Source of the DNA: Mycobacterium lepromatosis
GTDB taxonomy: Bacteria; Actinomycetota; Actinomycetes; Mycobacteriales; Mycobacteriaceae
Direction of reading: 5' to 3'
Assembly: GCF_000975265.2 (NCBI RefSeq)
Contig: NZ_CP083405.1
Location: 1,922,001-1,986,000 of the forward strand
DNA length: 64,000 bases
A program made the position numbers and the translations under genes. Below are positions 10,723 to 19,198 of this stretch, piece after piece. How positions within the stretch are numbered: the stretch's first letter is position 1; every line of letters starts with the position of its first letter. The notes under the pieces were generated by a model. The model saw only the letters and a program-made list of their open reading frames with translations, made no database searches and was not told the DNA's origin.

Positions 10723-13215
10723 ATGGCTAGTAAGACCGTTGTCCGCTCCGGCAACCGAACGAGCAGGTTAAAGGCCACCTCGCGTGGTGTATCCCAAAGC
10801 CGACGGTCAGTACCGCTTCGCCCCAGAGGGAACAGGTCCGCCGAACGACGTAATCAGTCGCTGCTCCTGGCTACGGGGTTGACCTGCGGCCGGGCCATGC
10901 GCGCGACCTGGCTGATGGCGGCCAAGGGCGTCGGTAGTGCGGCACGCTCAATCGGGCGGGCTCGCGATATCGAGCCTGGACATCGCCGCGATGGAATCGC
11001 ACTAGCTCTGCTGGGTCTTGCTGTCGTCGTCGCCGCCAGCTCATGGTTCGACGCTGCCCGGCCGATCGGTGCGTGGGTGGACGCCGTGTTGCGGATGTTC
11101 ATCGGCTCGGCTGTCGTCGTGCTCCCGCTGGTCATCGCTGCCGTGGCAGTGGTGTTGATGCGAACTCAACCCCATCCTGACACGCGGCCCAGGCTGATCT
11201 TAGGCGTGACCTTGATTGCTCTCTCGTTTCTCGGCTTACGGCACCTGTGGTCGGGTTCTCCGGAAACCCCCGAGGTGCGGAGGGGTGCCGCAGGTTTCCT
11301 GGGGTTTGCCATCGGGGGACCGCTGTCGGACGGGTTGACAGCCTGGATCGCTGCGCCATTGTTGTTTATTGGAGCGCTATTCGGCCTGTTGCTTCTGACC
11401 GGAACCACGATCCGCGAGGTGCCCGAAATGCTGCGCGGCATGTTCGGTACCGGGCTTTTCCAACGTGACTATGACAATCAATACGATGCCGAGTATCGAT
11501 ACGACGACATTCCGGGCGCCCCGCCAGAAGACGTTTCCGATTACTACGACGGCTCTTTAGCCAGGGATTTCGACGCTGAACAGGAGGCGCAGGGGTGGCC
11601 GGCGACCGAACTCGCCGAGGTTTCGTTGCAGGACGACGTTCCCACCACTACGGAGTCTGCCGTGCAAGCTGGCACCGCCAAGGGTCACCGTCGTAACCCC
11701 CGATCCGCGGAGGAACACCAGACCCAGGCGCTGGATCGAGTCATCGCAGGTTCCTATACGTTGCCGTCCATGAGCTTGCTGGTGGCCGGCGATCCGCCCA
11801 AGAAACGTAGCGCTGCCAATAACCACATGGCCAGTGCGATCGATGCGGTTCTCACCCAGTTCAAGGTCGATGCGGCCGTCACCGGCTGCACCCGAGGACC
11901 GACTGTCACCCGCTACGAGGTGGAGCTAGGTCCTGGTGTCAAGGTGGAGAAGATTACCGCGCTGCAGAAGAACATCGCCTATGCGGTAGCCACTGAAAGC
12001 GTCCGCATGTTGGCCCCGATCCCCGGTAAGTCCGCTGTCGGCATCGAGGTACCTAACACCGATCGCGAAGCGGTGCGGTTGGCCGATGTGCTCACCGCAC
12101 CCTCGACGCGTCGTGACCACCATGCGCTGGTAATCGGGTTGGGCAAGGACATTGAAGGGAACTTCATCTCGGCCAACCTGGCCAAAATGCCGCACCTGTT
12201 GGTCGCGGGCTCCACCGGATCGGGTAAGTCGAGCTTCGTCAACTCCATGTTGGTGTCGCTGCTGACCCGGTCCACTCCGGAAGAGGTCAAGATGATCCTG
12301 ATCGACCCGAAGATGGTGGAACTGACGCCGTATGAAGGCATTCCGCACTTGATCACCCCGATCATCACGCAGCCGAAGAAGGCGGCAGCCGCACTGGTGT
12401 GGCTGGTCGAAGAAATGGAGCAGCGTTACCAGGATATGCAGGCGTCGAGGGTACGCCACATCGACGTGTTCAACGAGAAGGTGCGGTCCGGAGAGGTCAC
12501 GGCTCCACTGGGTAGCCAGCGGGTCTACCGTCCTTATCCCTACATTTTGGCTATTGTCGATGAGCTGGCCGACTTGATGATGACTGCGCCACGTGACATC
12601 GAGGACGCCATCGTGCGGATCACGCAGAAGGCCCGCGCCGCGGGGATCCACCTGGTGTTGGCCACCCAGCGCCCGTCGGTCGACGTGGTCACCGGGCTCA
12701 TCAAGACTAACGTGCCGTCCCGGCTGGCGTTTGCGACCTCGTCTCTCACCGACAGCCGGGTGATTCTGGATCAAGCGGGTGCGGAAAAGCTGATCGGCAT
12801 GGGTGACGGTCTGTTCCTGCCGATGGGTGCGAACAAGCCGGTCCGGTTGCAGGGTGCGTTCGTCACCGACGAGGAGATCCACGCCGTCGTCATGGCCTGC
12901 AAAGACCAGGCTGAACCCGAATACACCGAAGGGGTCACCACCGCTAAGATCGCCGGTGAACGCACTGACGTCGACTCCGATATCGGCGATGACATGGATG
13001 TGTTCTTGCAAGCCGTGGAGTTGGTGGTATCTAGCCAGTTCGGGTCCACTTCGATGCTGCAGCGCAAACTGCGGGTGGGTTTCGCCAAAGCCGGCCGGTT
13101 GATGGATTTGATGGAGACCCGAAGCATCGTGGGACCCAGCGAAGGATCCAAGGCCCGTGAGGTGTTGGTGAAGCCAGACGAGCTGGCAGCCACGTTGGCG
13201 CTGATTCGACGCTGA
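10723..13215 (+). CDS. ftsK: DNA translocase FtsK
   Basis: Septum-located ATPase that pumps chromosomal DNA and helps XerCD resolve dimers during division. The ATG at 10723 (MASKTVVRSG) gives 830 residues, close to M. tuberculosis FtsK; upstream in-frame codons lack conserved sequence. The N-terminus is basic, followed by about four membrane helices (residues about 110-250, for example LALLGLAVVVAASSW and AVVVLPLVIAAVAVVL), an acidic linker and the motor domain. Walker A is GSTGSGKSS near residue 496, Walker B IVDELADLMM, and the DNA-recognition gamma winged helix is near the C-terminus (SSQFGSTSMLQRKLRVGFAK). No frame damage. It diverges from the damaged ABM gene. Confidence 0.98.
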   Translation: MASKTVVRSGNRTSRLKATSRGVSQSRRSVPLRPRGNRSAERRNQSLLLATGLTCGRAMRATWLMAAKGVGSAARSIGRARDIEPGHRRDGIALALLGLAVVVAASSWFDAARPIGAWVDAVLRMFIGSAVVVLPLVIAAVAVVLMRTQPHPDTRPRLILGVTLIALSFLGLRHLWSGSPETPEVRRGAAGFLGFAIGGPLSDGLTAWIAAPLLFIGALFGLLLLTGTTIREVPEMLRGMFGTGLFQRDYDNQYDAEYRYDDIPGAPPEDVSDYYDGSLARDFDAEQEAQGWPATELAEVSLQDDVPTTTESAVQAGTAKGHRRNPRSAEEHQTQALDRVIAGSYTLPSMSLLVAGDPPKKRSAANNHMASAIDAVLTQFKVDAAVTGCTRGPTVTRYEVELGPGVKVEKITALQKNIAYAVATESVRMLAPIPGKSAVGIEVPNTDREAVRLADVLTAPSTRRDHHALVIGLGKDIEGNFISANLAKMPHLLVAGSTGSGKSSFVNSMLVSLLTRSTPEEVKMILIDPKMVELTPYEGIPHLITPIITQPKKAAAALVWLVEEMEQRYQDMQASRVRHIDVFNEKVRSGEVTAPLGSQRVYRPYPYILAIVDELADLMMTAPRDIEDAIVRITQKARAAGIHLVLATQRPSVDVVTGLIKTNVPSRLAFATSSLTDSRVILDQAGAEKLIGMGDGLFLPMGANKPVRLQGAFVTDEEIHAVVMACKDQAEPEYTEGVTTAKIAGERTDVDSDIGDDMDVFLQAVELVVSSQFGSTSMLQRKLRVGFAKAGRLMDLMETRSIVGPSEGSKAREVLVKPDELAATLALIRR

Positions 13216-13265
13216 TTTGAGGCGGTGCCGACGCCGATGGGTTTGATAAATAATAGTTTACAAGA

Positions 13266-13790
13266 TCACAGCACCAGCAACATGCGGGAATTGCCCAGTG
13301 TATTCGGTTTTACATAGCTTAGGTCCAGGAATTCGGCGACCCCGATGTCGTATGATCGGCACATCTCTTCGAACACCTCGGCCGTTACCGGGGTGCCCTC
13401 TATCTCAGTGAACCCGTGTTGGCTGAAGAACTCGGTTTCGAAGGTCAACACGAATAACCGCTCCAATTGCAGCTCGCGAGCGACTTCGAGTAGTTGATTC
13501 ACGATTGTGCTGCCGACACCGTGGCCGGTCATGGTGGGGTCGACGGCGACGGTACGGATTTCGCCGAGGTCGGACCACAACACGTGCAGCGCGCCGCAGC
13601 CGACCACTTTGCCCGGCATGTCGGGGTGTTCGGCCACCCAGAATTCCTGCACGGCTTCATAGAGCGTCACGAGGTTTTTTTCCAGCAGGATTTTTCCTGC
13701 ATAGGTGTCGACGAGTTGTTTGATCGCCGGGATATCGGAGGTTCGTGCGCGCCGGACCACCGGCAGGCAATTATGTGAATTTTTAGTCAC
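13266..13790 (-). CDS. argA: Amino-acid N-acetyltransferase, first step of arginine synthesis
   Basis: GNAT-fold enzyme that acetylates glutamate or glutamine with acetyl-CoA to start arginine synthesis; the short mycobacterial type (174 residues, Rv2747) without a kinase-like domain. The acetyl-CoA loop MTGHGVGSTIV (about residues 85-95) follows the typical beta strand EIRTVAVDP, and LERLFVLTFETEFFSQHGF is the later GNAT core. Start is GTG at 13790. It is convergent with ftsK and divergent from pgsA. Here it lies about 11 kb from argG and argH, whereas in M. tuberculosis they are far apart; the closeness seems to come from rearrangement. Confidence 0.95.
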   Translation of the reverse strand: MTKNSHNCLPVVRRARTSDIPAIKQLVDTYAGKILLEKNLVTLYEAVQEFWVAEHPDMPGKVVGCGALHVLWSDLGEIRTVAVDPTMTGHGVGSTIVNQLLEVARELQLERLFVLTFETEFFSQHGFTEIEGTPVTAEVFEEMCRSYDIGVAEFLDLSYVKPNTLGNSRMLLVL

Positions 13791-13823
13791 GGTTAACAGT
13801 ATCGACTTCAGGGACGCACGAGC

Positions 13824-14456
13824 TTGTCAACCGTTATTCTGTTTGCTGTGTTGGGGCAGCCTAAAGCGGGTTCGATGGTATACTGGACCCGTCTAACCAA
13901 CCTCGCCAATATCCTGACTGGCTTGCGGCTGGTGTTGGTCCCCATTTTTTTGGTCGCCTTGTTCGCTGGGAATGGCCACGAAATCGTCGGGCGGGTAGCG
14001 GCTTTTGTGATCTTCACGGTTGCCTGCGTTACCGATCGGTTGGACGGCTTGCTGGCCCGCCGTTACGGCATGGCGACCGAATTCGGCGCGTTCGTCGATC
14101 CGATAGCGGACAAGACTTTGATCGGGGCAGCGCTGATCGGACTGTCGCTGCTTAGTGACCTGCCGTGGTGGATCACGGTGCTGATAATGACTCGCGAGCT
14201 TGGGGTGACTTTGTTGCGGTTGGCTGTTATTCACCGCGGGGTCATTCCGGCAAGTTGGGGTGGCAAACTCAAGACCGTGATTCAAGCAGTAGCGATCGAT
14301 CTGTTCTTGCTGCCTTTGACGCAGCTGTCGGGGCCGTTCCACCTGGCAGCATCGGTGGTGATGGCCGCCGCGATCGTGCTTACGGTGGTCACGGGTGTCG
14401 ACTACGTGGCTGGGGCAATCCGGGCTGTTCGGGGAGTTCACCAGACAGCCAGCTGA
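13824..14456 (+). CDS. pgsA3: CDP-alcohol phosphatidyltransferase (PgsA3-type)
   Basis: Integral membrane enzyme of the CDP-alcohol phosphatidyltransferase family, most likely phosphatidylglycerophosphate synthase-like, transferring a phosphatidyl group from CDP-diacylglycerol. The diagnostic motif DGxxAR(x8)GxxxDxxxD is complete: DGLLARRYGMATEFGAFVDP followed by IAD, near residue 74. Six or so membrane helices are visible. The TTG at 13824 gives 210 residues, aligning with the M. tuberculosis N-terminus; an ATG at 13875 (MVYWTRL) is the alternative. It precedes the clgR relic and pspA on the same strand as in M. tuberculosis (pgsA3-clgR-pspA). Intact. Confidence 0.93.
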   Translation: MSTVILFAVLGQPKAGSMVYWTRLTNLANILTGLRLVLVPIFLVALFAGNGHEIVGRVAAFVIFTVACVTDRLDGLLARRYGMATEFGAFVDPIADKTLIGAALIGLSLLSDLPWWITVLIMTRELGVTLLRLAVIHRGVIPASWGGKLKTVIQAVAIDLFLLPLTQLSGPFHLAASVVMAAAIVLTVVTGVDYVAGAIRAVRGVHQTAS

Positions 14457-14516
14457 TCGCGGGAGCCGTAGCATGGCCATCTGCGTTCATCTAGTGACTG
14501 CCCGGACGAGAGAGTG

Positions 14517-14788
14517 ATGGCGTCATTATTGCATGAGATTATTGGGTGACGTTTTGTGCCGGGTCAGGACCGCACAGGGTCGCACGCTGCGTGAGATGTT
14601 TGGATTCCGCGTGCGCGAAGCCTCGGTCATCTATATCGGAAGGTTGAGTGATATTGGAGGTTGAGCGCGCCCGCAAGGAGCTTTTCAGTAAGTTGCTCAA
14701 CGCGATTTGCGACGCTTTGGAGATGCTGTTGTCAGAGCTGCTTATCGACGTCGGCGAACGAATGGCGCATACGGTACGTGCAGCTTAG
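14517..14788 (+). pseudogene. clgR: clgR relic (Clp gene regulator, XRE-family activator)
   Basis: The ATG at 14517 starts MASLLHEIIG then stop. Other frames continue GDVLCRVRTAQGRTLREM, then [20 protein letters not shown] and [19 protein letters not shown] ending at TAG 14788. These follow ClgR (GDVLRRIR-x-x-[31 protein letters not shown]). The helix-turn-helix core between is shortened and frameshifted. ClgR activates clp proteases and, in M. tuberculosis, the Psp genes immediately downstream. Its position between pgsA3 and pspA agrees. It cannot make a working DNA-binding protein. Confidence 0.85.
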
Positions 14789-15028
14789 ACCGCACCAACA
14801 GCCTGGACCGCACTAGGTAGCTGTGCCAAGCGGCGTCACCATCGGCGTCAGAACCAAGGTCGTTATTCCCCAGGTGGGGTTGTTACGGTGGCGCGAATGC
14901 GGCCAATGTGCCGGTCCGTAGGATCGGAGTTGCCCAGGGTGGGGAGATCCGCGCTGAACCGATAAATTGATCGTCAGGAGAAGCGCGGGGTCCATCCGGC
15001 ACAAAAGAAACGAAGGCGGAGCTAAGTC
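14789..15028. other. Intergenic region upstream of pspA
   Basis: About 240 bases between the clgR relic and pspA. It ends in the ribosome site of pspA (GGCGGAG at 15014-15020). No other coding signal is visible. The pspA promoter is likely here if ClgR-independent transcription occurs; no box can be assigned safely. Confidence 0.4.
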
Positions 15029-15859
15029 ATGGCCAATCCGTTCGTGAAAGCGTGGAAGTACATTATGGCGCTGTTCAATGCCAAGCTCGACGAGCATGCA
15101 GACCCCAAGGTGCAGATTCAGCAGGCCATTGAGGAAGCACAGCGCACCTACCAGGCGCTGACCCAACAGGCTGCGCAGGTGATCGGCAACCAGCGGCAAC
15201 TAGAGATGCGGCTCAACAGGCAGCTGGCGGACATCGAAAAGCTTCAGGTAAACGTGCGCCAGGCGCTGACGTTAGTGGACCAGGCCACTGCTACCGGGGA
15301 CGCATCTAAGGCTGCTGAGTACAATAACGCCGCCGAGGTGTTCGCGGCTCAACTGGTGGCCGCCGAACAGAGCGTCGAGGACCTCAAGACGTTGCACGAC
15401 CAGGCGCTTCGAGCGGCGGCTCAAGCCAAAAAGGCTGTCGAACAGAACGCGATAGTGCTGCAGCAAAAAATCGCGGAGCGCACAAAACTGCTAAGCCAAC
15501 TCGAGCAGGCGAAGATGCAGGAGCAGGTTAGCGCTTCGCTGCGGTCGATGGGTGAGATCGCGGTGCCCGGCGATACCCCGACGCTCGACGAGGTTCGGGA
15601 AAAGATCGAACGTCGGTACGTCAACGCACTCGGTGCGGCTGAGTTGGCACAAGGTTCCGTGCCGGGTTGCATGATCGAGATCGAACAGGCCGGTGTGCAG
15701 ATGGCCGGCCATTTGCGGCTAGAGCAGATCCGCGCGTCGATGCGCAACCAAGCTTTGCTGACAGGCGGTACAGTTGCGTTTCCCGGAGGTACACCGGCTA
15801 GTATCGTGGCCAACCACGCTAGCGACGTGCACGTTGCCGACAAACCTCTCGGTCGGTAG
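15029..15859 (+). CDS. pspA: PspA/IM30-family membrane-stress protein (35 kDa antigen)
   Basis: Peripheral inner-membrane protein that forms scaffolds and protects membrane integrity under stress; the M. tuberculosis orthologue Rv2744c was named the 35 kDa antigen. The 276-residue protein begins [19 protein letters not shown], the amphipathic PspA helix, and continues as long coiled coil (for example [35 protein letters not shown]). No signal peptide. The frame is clean and preceded by a good ribosome site. Neighbours clgR (upstream) and pspM (downstream) are both broken, so PspA now stands without its known transcriptional activator and membrane partner. Confidence 0.95.
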   Translation: MANPFVKAWKYIMALFNAKLDEHADPKVQIQQAIEEAQRTYQALTQQAAQVIGNQRQLEMRLNRQLADIEKLQVNVRQALTLVDQATATGDASKAAEYNNAAEVFAAQLVAAEQSVEDLKTLHDQALRAAAQAKKAVEQNAIVLQQKIAERTKLLSQLEQAKMQEQVSASLRSMGEIAVPGDTPTLDEVREKIERRYVNALGAAELAQGSVPGCMIEIEQAGVQMAGHLRLEQIRASMRNQALLTGGTVAFPGGTPASIVANHASDVHVADKPLGR

Positions 15860-15896
15860 GCAACGCAGGCGGTTTGAGATTGTGCCGAGGTGACCC

Positions 15897-16747
15897 GTGA
15901 ACGGAGGCCAACGTGCGCAATGGCGCGCGTTGTTGGTGCGGCGTGGACTGGACATCGCCACCGATTTGTTCGAATTGGTCGCCCAAAAGACTAGTGTCGT
16001 GTTGGATCCGCGTGCTCGCTTGCTTCGTCGTCGCCGCCGCGCGCTGCGGTGGGGCTTGATCTTCGGTTTCGGATGCCTGTTTTGGGGCGTGGTGACTGTG
16101 TTCCTGGCAGCCTGGGGTTGGTTCGCGTTGCTGCTGCAGATCACCGGTTTCATCGCGGTTTTGCAGGCCGTTCCTGCGACGTTGCTGCTGCTTCGCTACC
16201 GCTGGCTGCGGTTGGAGCCGTTGCCGGCACGGCGGCCCACCGGAGTTCGTCGGTTACTGCCACCCGGCTAGGTTGCTCGACCTTCGATGTCGGAGCTGGG
16301 CGTCTCCTGAATCTGGTTTTTTTCGTTGTTGGGTGTGATGGAGCGGGGCGGGATATTGCCTGCGGTCGAAATGCTTGATTCGATCCCCGCAGCTAACAAA
16401 ACCTTAGTGGCAATGGAGGCCACTGTTCCCAGGTGGTGTCGATAGAGCGGGTGGTGCGCTATTCTTGAGTTATCGGTGTTTTCTCTGATCCCCACCAAAA
16501 ATAAATAATAAATTACTAAATAATTACTGCGTTTACTGCACAGTTGAGCGCCGGTTTCCGTAAGTACAATGAAATGGTCACCTTCGCAGCCAAATTTGTT
16601 TCTTCGGCGAGCAGTGCCGGTGGTTCCGGGGCAGGGTCGGCATCGGGTTCGCAGCGGCTCTACCGTGAGAAGCTGGCCGGCGCTGCTGATTGTCTGGCCG
16701 GTTGGGCGCAGGCGTTCGACGAATTCGGCGGAATGCCGCAACGTTAG
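15897..16747 (+). pseudogene. pspM relic (Rv2743c-like membrane partner of PspA)
   Basis: From GTG 15897 a 124-residue frame reads RAQWRALLVRRGLDIATDLF, DPRARLLRRRRRALRWG, two membrane helices and LLRYRWLRLEPLPARR, then stops at 16271. The sequence does not end there: shifted frames continue FFSLLGVMERGGILPAVEM, AANKTLVAMEATV, and a final open piece FTAQLSAGFRKYNEMVTFAA to LAGWAQAFDEFGGMPQR at 16747. This is the full extent of Rv2743c (PspM, about 270 residues) interrupted by stops and at least two frameshifts. A truncated two-helix protein could still be made, but the C-terminal half is lost. Confidence 0.85.
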
Positions 16748-17158
16748 ACAGGTTTAGTCCTTGGGGCGCGGGTTGTAGCGCTCGATGTATGGCCTGGTGG
16801 ATATGGACGTCGCACTTGTGCGTGAGTTCGTCGACGGACTTGGGGTCCAGGTTTTGCACGTTCAGCATGTAATGTCGCCATGTGTTGTTCTGAGTGCATG
16901 CGAGAAGTAAACGAACGGGATGAGGATCGGCAACGGCATGCTTAAGTGGACGTCGAGCGTCTTTTGGAGCAACTAGAACGGTGTGAGTGTCAGCGCAGCC
17001 AGGACCGTGACGCGGACCATCATTTAGGCGGCAGCACCCTTGCCGGCCGGATCGTTGCATACCTAGTCTCGCATCGAGTCGGGCAATCCCCATAAACAGT
17101 GATAGTGAACGTATTACAGCGCGTTGGGCTTCGTGTGGGTGGGCTTGTCGCTCAATTG
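16748..17158. other. Gene-poor interval after pspM
   Basis: In M. tuberculosis Rv2742c (PspN) and a PE_PGRS gene lie here. I see short open fragments such as MDVALVREFVDGLGVQVL around 16800-16860 on the plus strand, but cannot tie them to a family. Probably remains of Rv2742c. Confidence 0.35.
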
Positions 17159-17629
17159 TTAGAACGCTGCTTTTAGCGACGGGATCCCCAGCGCAACCAG
17201 GCCTCGCACGGTTGCCTTGAACAAGTCGAAGAAATCAAAGGAGTGACGCCACAACGTGATTCGTCCACTGCGCACTTCGAAAGCACCACAAACCCAGAAT
17301 TGAATCCGTAGCGGGCCGACGATCACCGTGTCGGCGCGTTCACAGAGCACCGCGTCGCCACCGGCGGCAATTTGGTGAATCTTTATCTCGAATCCGATAC
17401 GGCCCTCCATCTTACGCCACAGTGTGATCGTTCTGCTACGGCCATGGATTGTTGGCAGTCCGACGTTCTGATAGATGGGGTTGTCGTCCAACGTTGTGTA
17501 CGCGGTTTCGTAATCCTCGTCCTGCAGGGCGGCCAAGAAAACCTCGACCGTGCGCATGTTCTCAACCTTAACACTTTGGACAGATACCTCGGTCAAGCTC
17601 AGACATGCCTGCCAGCTGAGGAGAAACAT
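17159..17629 (-). CDS. ephG: Limonene-1,2-epoxide-hydrolase-family protein (EphG-like)
   Basis: SnoaL/NTF2-like fold protein related to EphG (Rv2740), which hydrates epoxides, in M. tuberculosis including sterol epoxides. Visible landmarks are VEVFLAALQDEDYETAY, GRSRTITLWRKMEGRIGFEI, ALCERAD-like TVLCERAD region (read here AVLCERAD), GPLRIQFWVCGAFEV and GRITLWRHSFDFFDLFK, which contain the Asp-Arg-Asp type catalytic residues. The start is unclear: an ATG at 17629 gives 156 residues, and one at 17557 (MRTVEVF) gives 132. The ancestral start MSELTEVS seems lost to a one-base insertion, because ATG-TCT-GAG-CTT is present but out of frame. Divergent from the glycosyltransferase gene. Confidence 0.75.
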   Translation of the reverse strand: MFLLSWQACLSLTEVSVQSVKVENMRTVEVFLAALQDEDYETAYTTLDDNPIYQNVGLPTIHGRSRTITLWRKMEGRIGFEIKIHQIAAGGDAVLCERADTVIVGPLRIQFWVCGAFEVRSGRITLWRHSFDFFDLFKATVRGLVALGIPSLKAAF

Positions 17630-17661
17630 GGCAGTAACGGTGCTGTGGCATGGTAGGCTAA

Positions 17662-18828
17662 ATGCGTATAGCCGTGGTTGCCGGGCCAGATCCGGGGCAC
17701 TCTTTTCCCGCGATCGCACTGTGTCAACGTTTCGCCGAAGCGGGGGACACGCCCACTTTGTTCACCGGAGTGGAGTGCGTCGACATTGCTCGGGCCGCCG
17801 GCATTGAGACAGTCCTGTTAGATGGGCTCGTGGCCGCTGATGACGATGACGATGCCGGGGCCAGGATCCACCGGCGTGCAGCGCAGATGGCTGTGCTTAA
17901 CGTGCCAGCGCTGCGTGACTTGGCACCTGACCTGATAATATCCGACGTCATCACCGCGGCCGGTGGTATGGCTGCTGAGCTGCTGGGGATCCCATGGATT
18001 GAACTCAACCCGCATCCGTTGTACCTGCCGTCCAAGGGTTTGCCGCCGATAGGCAGCGGATTGGCGTCCGGTGTCGGCATTCGCGGCCGGATGCGAGATG
18101 CCACCATGCGGGCACTTACCGCACGGTCTTGGCGTGCCGGCCTGCGAGAGCGGGCGACGGTCCGGGTGCAGATCGGATTGTCGGCCTGCGATCCAGGGCC
18201 GCTACGACGGCTGATCGCCACGCTGCCCGCGTTGGAGGTCCCTCGTCCAGACTGGCCGGTTGAGGCCGTGGTAGTGGGTCCGTTGCACTTCGAGCCGACC
18301 GATCGGGTGTTGCAGATCCCTTCCGGCTCCGGACCTGTGGTGGTCGTGGCACCGTCTACGGCGTTGACTGGGGCTTCGGGCGTGGCGCAGACTGCCTTGG
18401 ACGCGCTAGTGCCCGGTGACACGTTGCCATCGGGGTCGCGCGTAGTGGTGTCTCGGCTGAACGGTGCCGATTTGACGGTGCCGCCCTGGGCGATAGCTGG
18501 GTTGGTACACCAGGCGAAGCTGTTGACGCATGCCGACGTGGTGATCTGCGGTGGCGGTCACGGGATGGTCGCCAAAACGCTATTGGCCGGGGTGCCGTTG
18601 GTGGTGGTTCCTGGTGGCGGGGATCAATGGGAGATAGCCAATCGGGTGGTGCGGCAGGGCAGTGCGCAGTTGATTCGGCCGTTGACCGCTGCGGCATTGT
18701 TAGCTGCGGTTAATAAGGTGCTGTCGTCGCCGGACTATCGCGAGGCCGCACAACGAGCCGCTGTCAGCATCGCTGGGGTCGCAGATCCGGTTCGAGTATG
18801 CCACGAAGCGCTAGCGCTCGCTGGGTAA
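17662..18828 (+). CDS. UDP-glycosyltransferase-like protein (Rv2739c-type)
   Basis: A 388-residue GT-B-fold glycosyltransferase of the UGT/MGT type. The N-terminal domain opens MRIAVVAGPDPGHSFPAIAL, with the His of GH in the acceptor site; the C-terminal nucleotide-sugar domain holds HADVVICGGGHGMVAKTLLAGVP and VVVPGGGDQWEIANRVVRQG, the donor-binding signature (HxGxxT-like and GDQ-x-x-NA). It probably glycosylates a lipid or small phenolic or macrolide-like acceptor in the cytosol; the true acceptor is unknown. Intact, ATG start at 17662, four bases before the first candidate start of the following DUF3046 frame, so the two may be co-transcribed. Confidence 0.88.
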   Translation: MRIAVVAGPDPGHSFPAIALCQRFAEAGDTPTLFTGVECVDIARAAGIETVLLDGLVAADDDDDAGARIHRRAAQMAVLNVPALRDLAPDLIISDVITAAGGMAAELLGIPWIELNPHPLYLPSKGLPPIGSGLASGVGIRGRMRDATMRALTARSWRAGLRERATVRVQIGLSACDPGPLRRLIATLPALEVPRPDWPVEAVVVGPLHFEPTDRVLQIPSGSGPVVVVAPSTALTGASGVAQTALDALVPGDTLPSGSRVVVSRLNGADLTVPPWAIAGLVHQAKLLTHADVVICGGGHGMVAKTLLAGVPLVVVPGGGDQWEIANRVVRQGSAQLIRPLTAAALLAAVNKVLSSPDYREAAQRAAVSIAGVADPVRVCHEALALAG

Positions 18829-18850
18829 CTGTTTGGGTAAGTTGGCCGCT

Positions 18851-19045
18851 GTGCGGTTGACGGAATTCCACGAGCGAGTCGTACTGCGATTCGGCGCTGC
18901 ATACGGCGCGTCTGTGTTGGTCGATCACGTGCTGACTGGCTTCGGCGGTTGTACCGCTGCCCAGGCGATCGAAGACGGTGTTGAGCCTCGCGATGTCTGG
19001 CGGGCATTGTGTGTCGACTTCGACGTGCCCAGCGATCAGTGGTGA
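18851..19045 (+). CDS. DUF3046 small protein (Rv2738c-like)
   Basis: A 64-residue protein read from GTG 18851: VRLTEFHERVVLRFGAAYG, then SVLVDHVLTGFGG, TAAQAIEDGVEPRDVWRALC and DFDVPSDQW. This is the DUF3046 family, found in actinobacteria directly before recA. The function is unknown. A TTG at 18833 would extend it by six residues without conservation. It lies 22 bases after the glycosyltransferase and 153 bases before recA. Confidence 0.88.
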   Translation: MRLTEFHERVVLRFGAAYGASVLVDHVLTGFGGCTAAQAIEDGVEPRDVWRALCVDFDVPSDQW

Positions 19046-19082
19046 TTTCGTGGATTGCTGGGACGGCGTGTCGAAACTTCAA

Positions 19083-19098
19083 TCGAACAATCGTTCGG
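19083..19098 (+). promoter_or_regulatory. SOS box upstream of recA
   Basis: TCGAACAATCGTTCGG fits the mycobacterial LexA operator TCGAAC-N4-GTTCGA with one mismatch. It lies about 100 bases before the recA ATG, where an SOS-regulated promoter is expected. Confidence 0.8.
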
Positions 19099-19198
19099 AT
19101 ACTGTGGTGTTTATTCGGCGATGTCGGCTTGTCGGTGGCCCTCTCTAGTGTCACGGCTAACCGACCGGTATCCGGTCACCGACTACAGGAGAAGTAAC

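Noticed and set aside
11926..13011. 361-codon open frame on the minus strand
   Set aside because: It lies wholly antisense to ftsK; long antisense frames are common in GC-rich genes. The composition (His, Asp, Gln-rich) and lack of motifs indicate a shadow.
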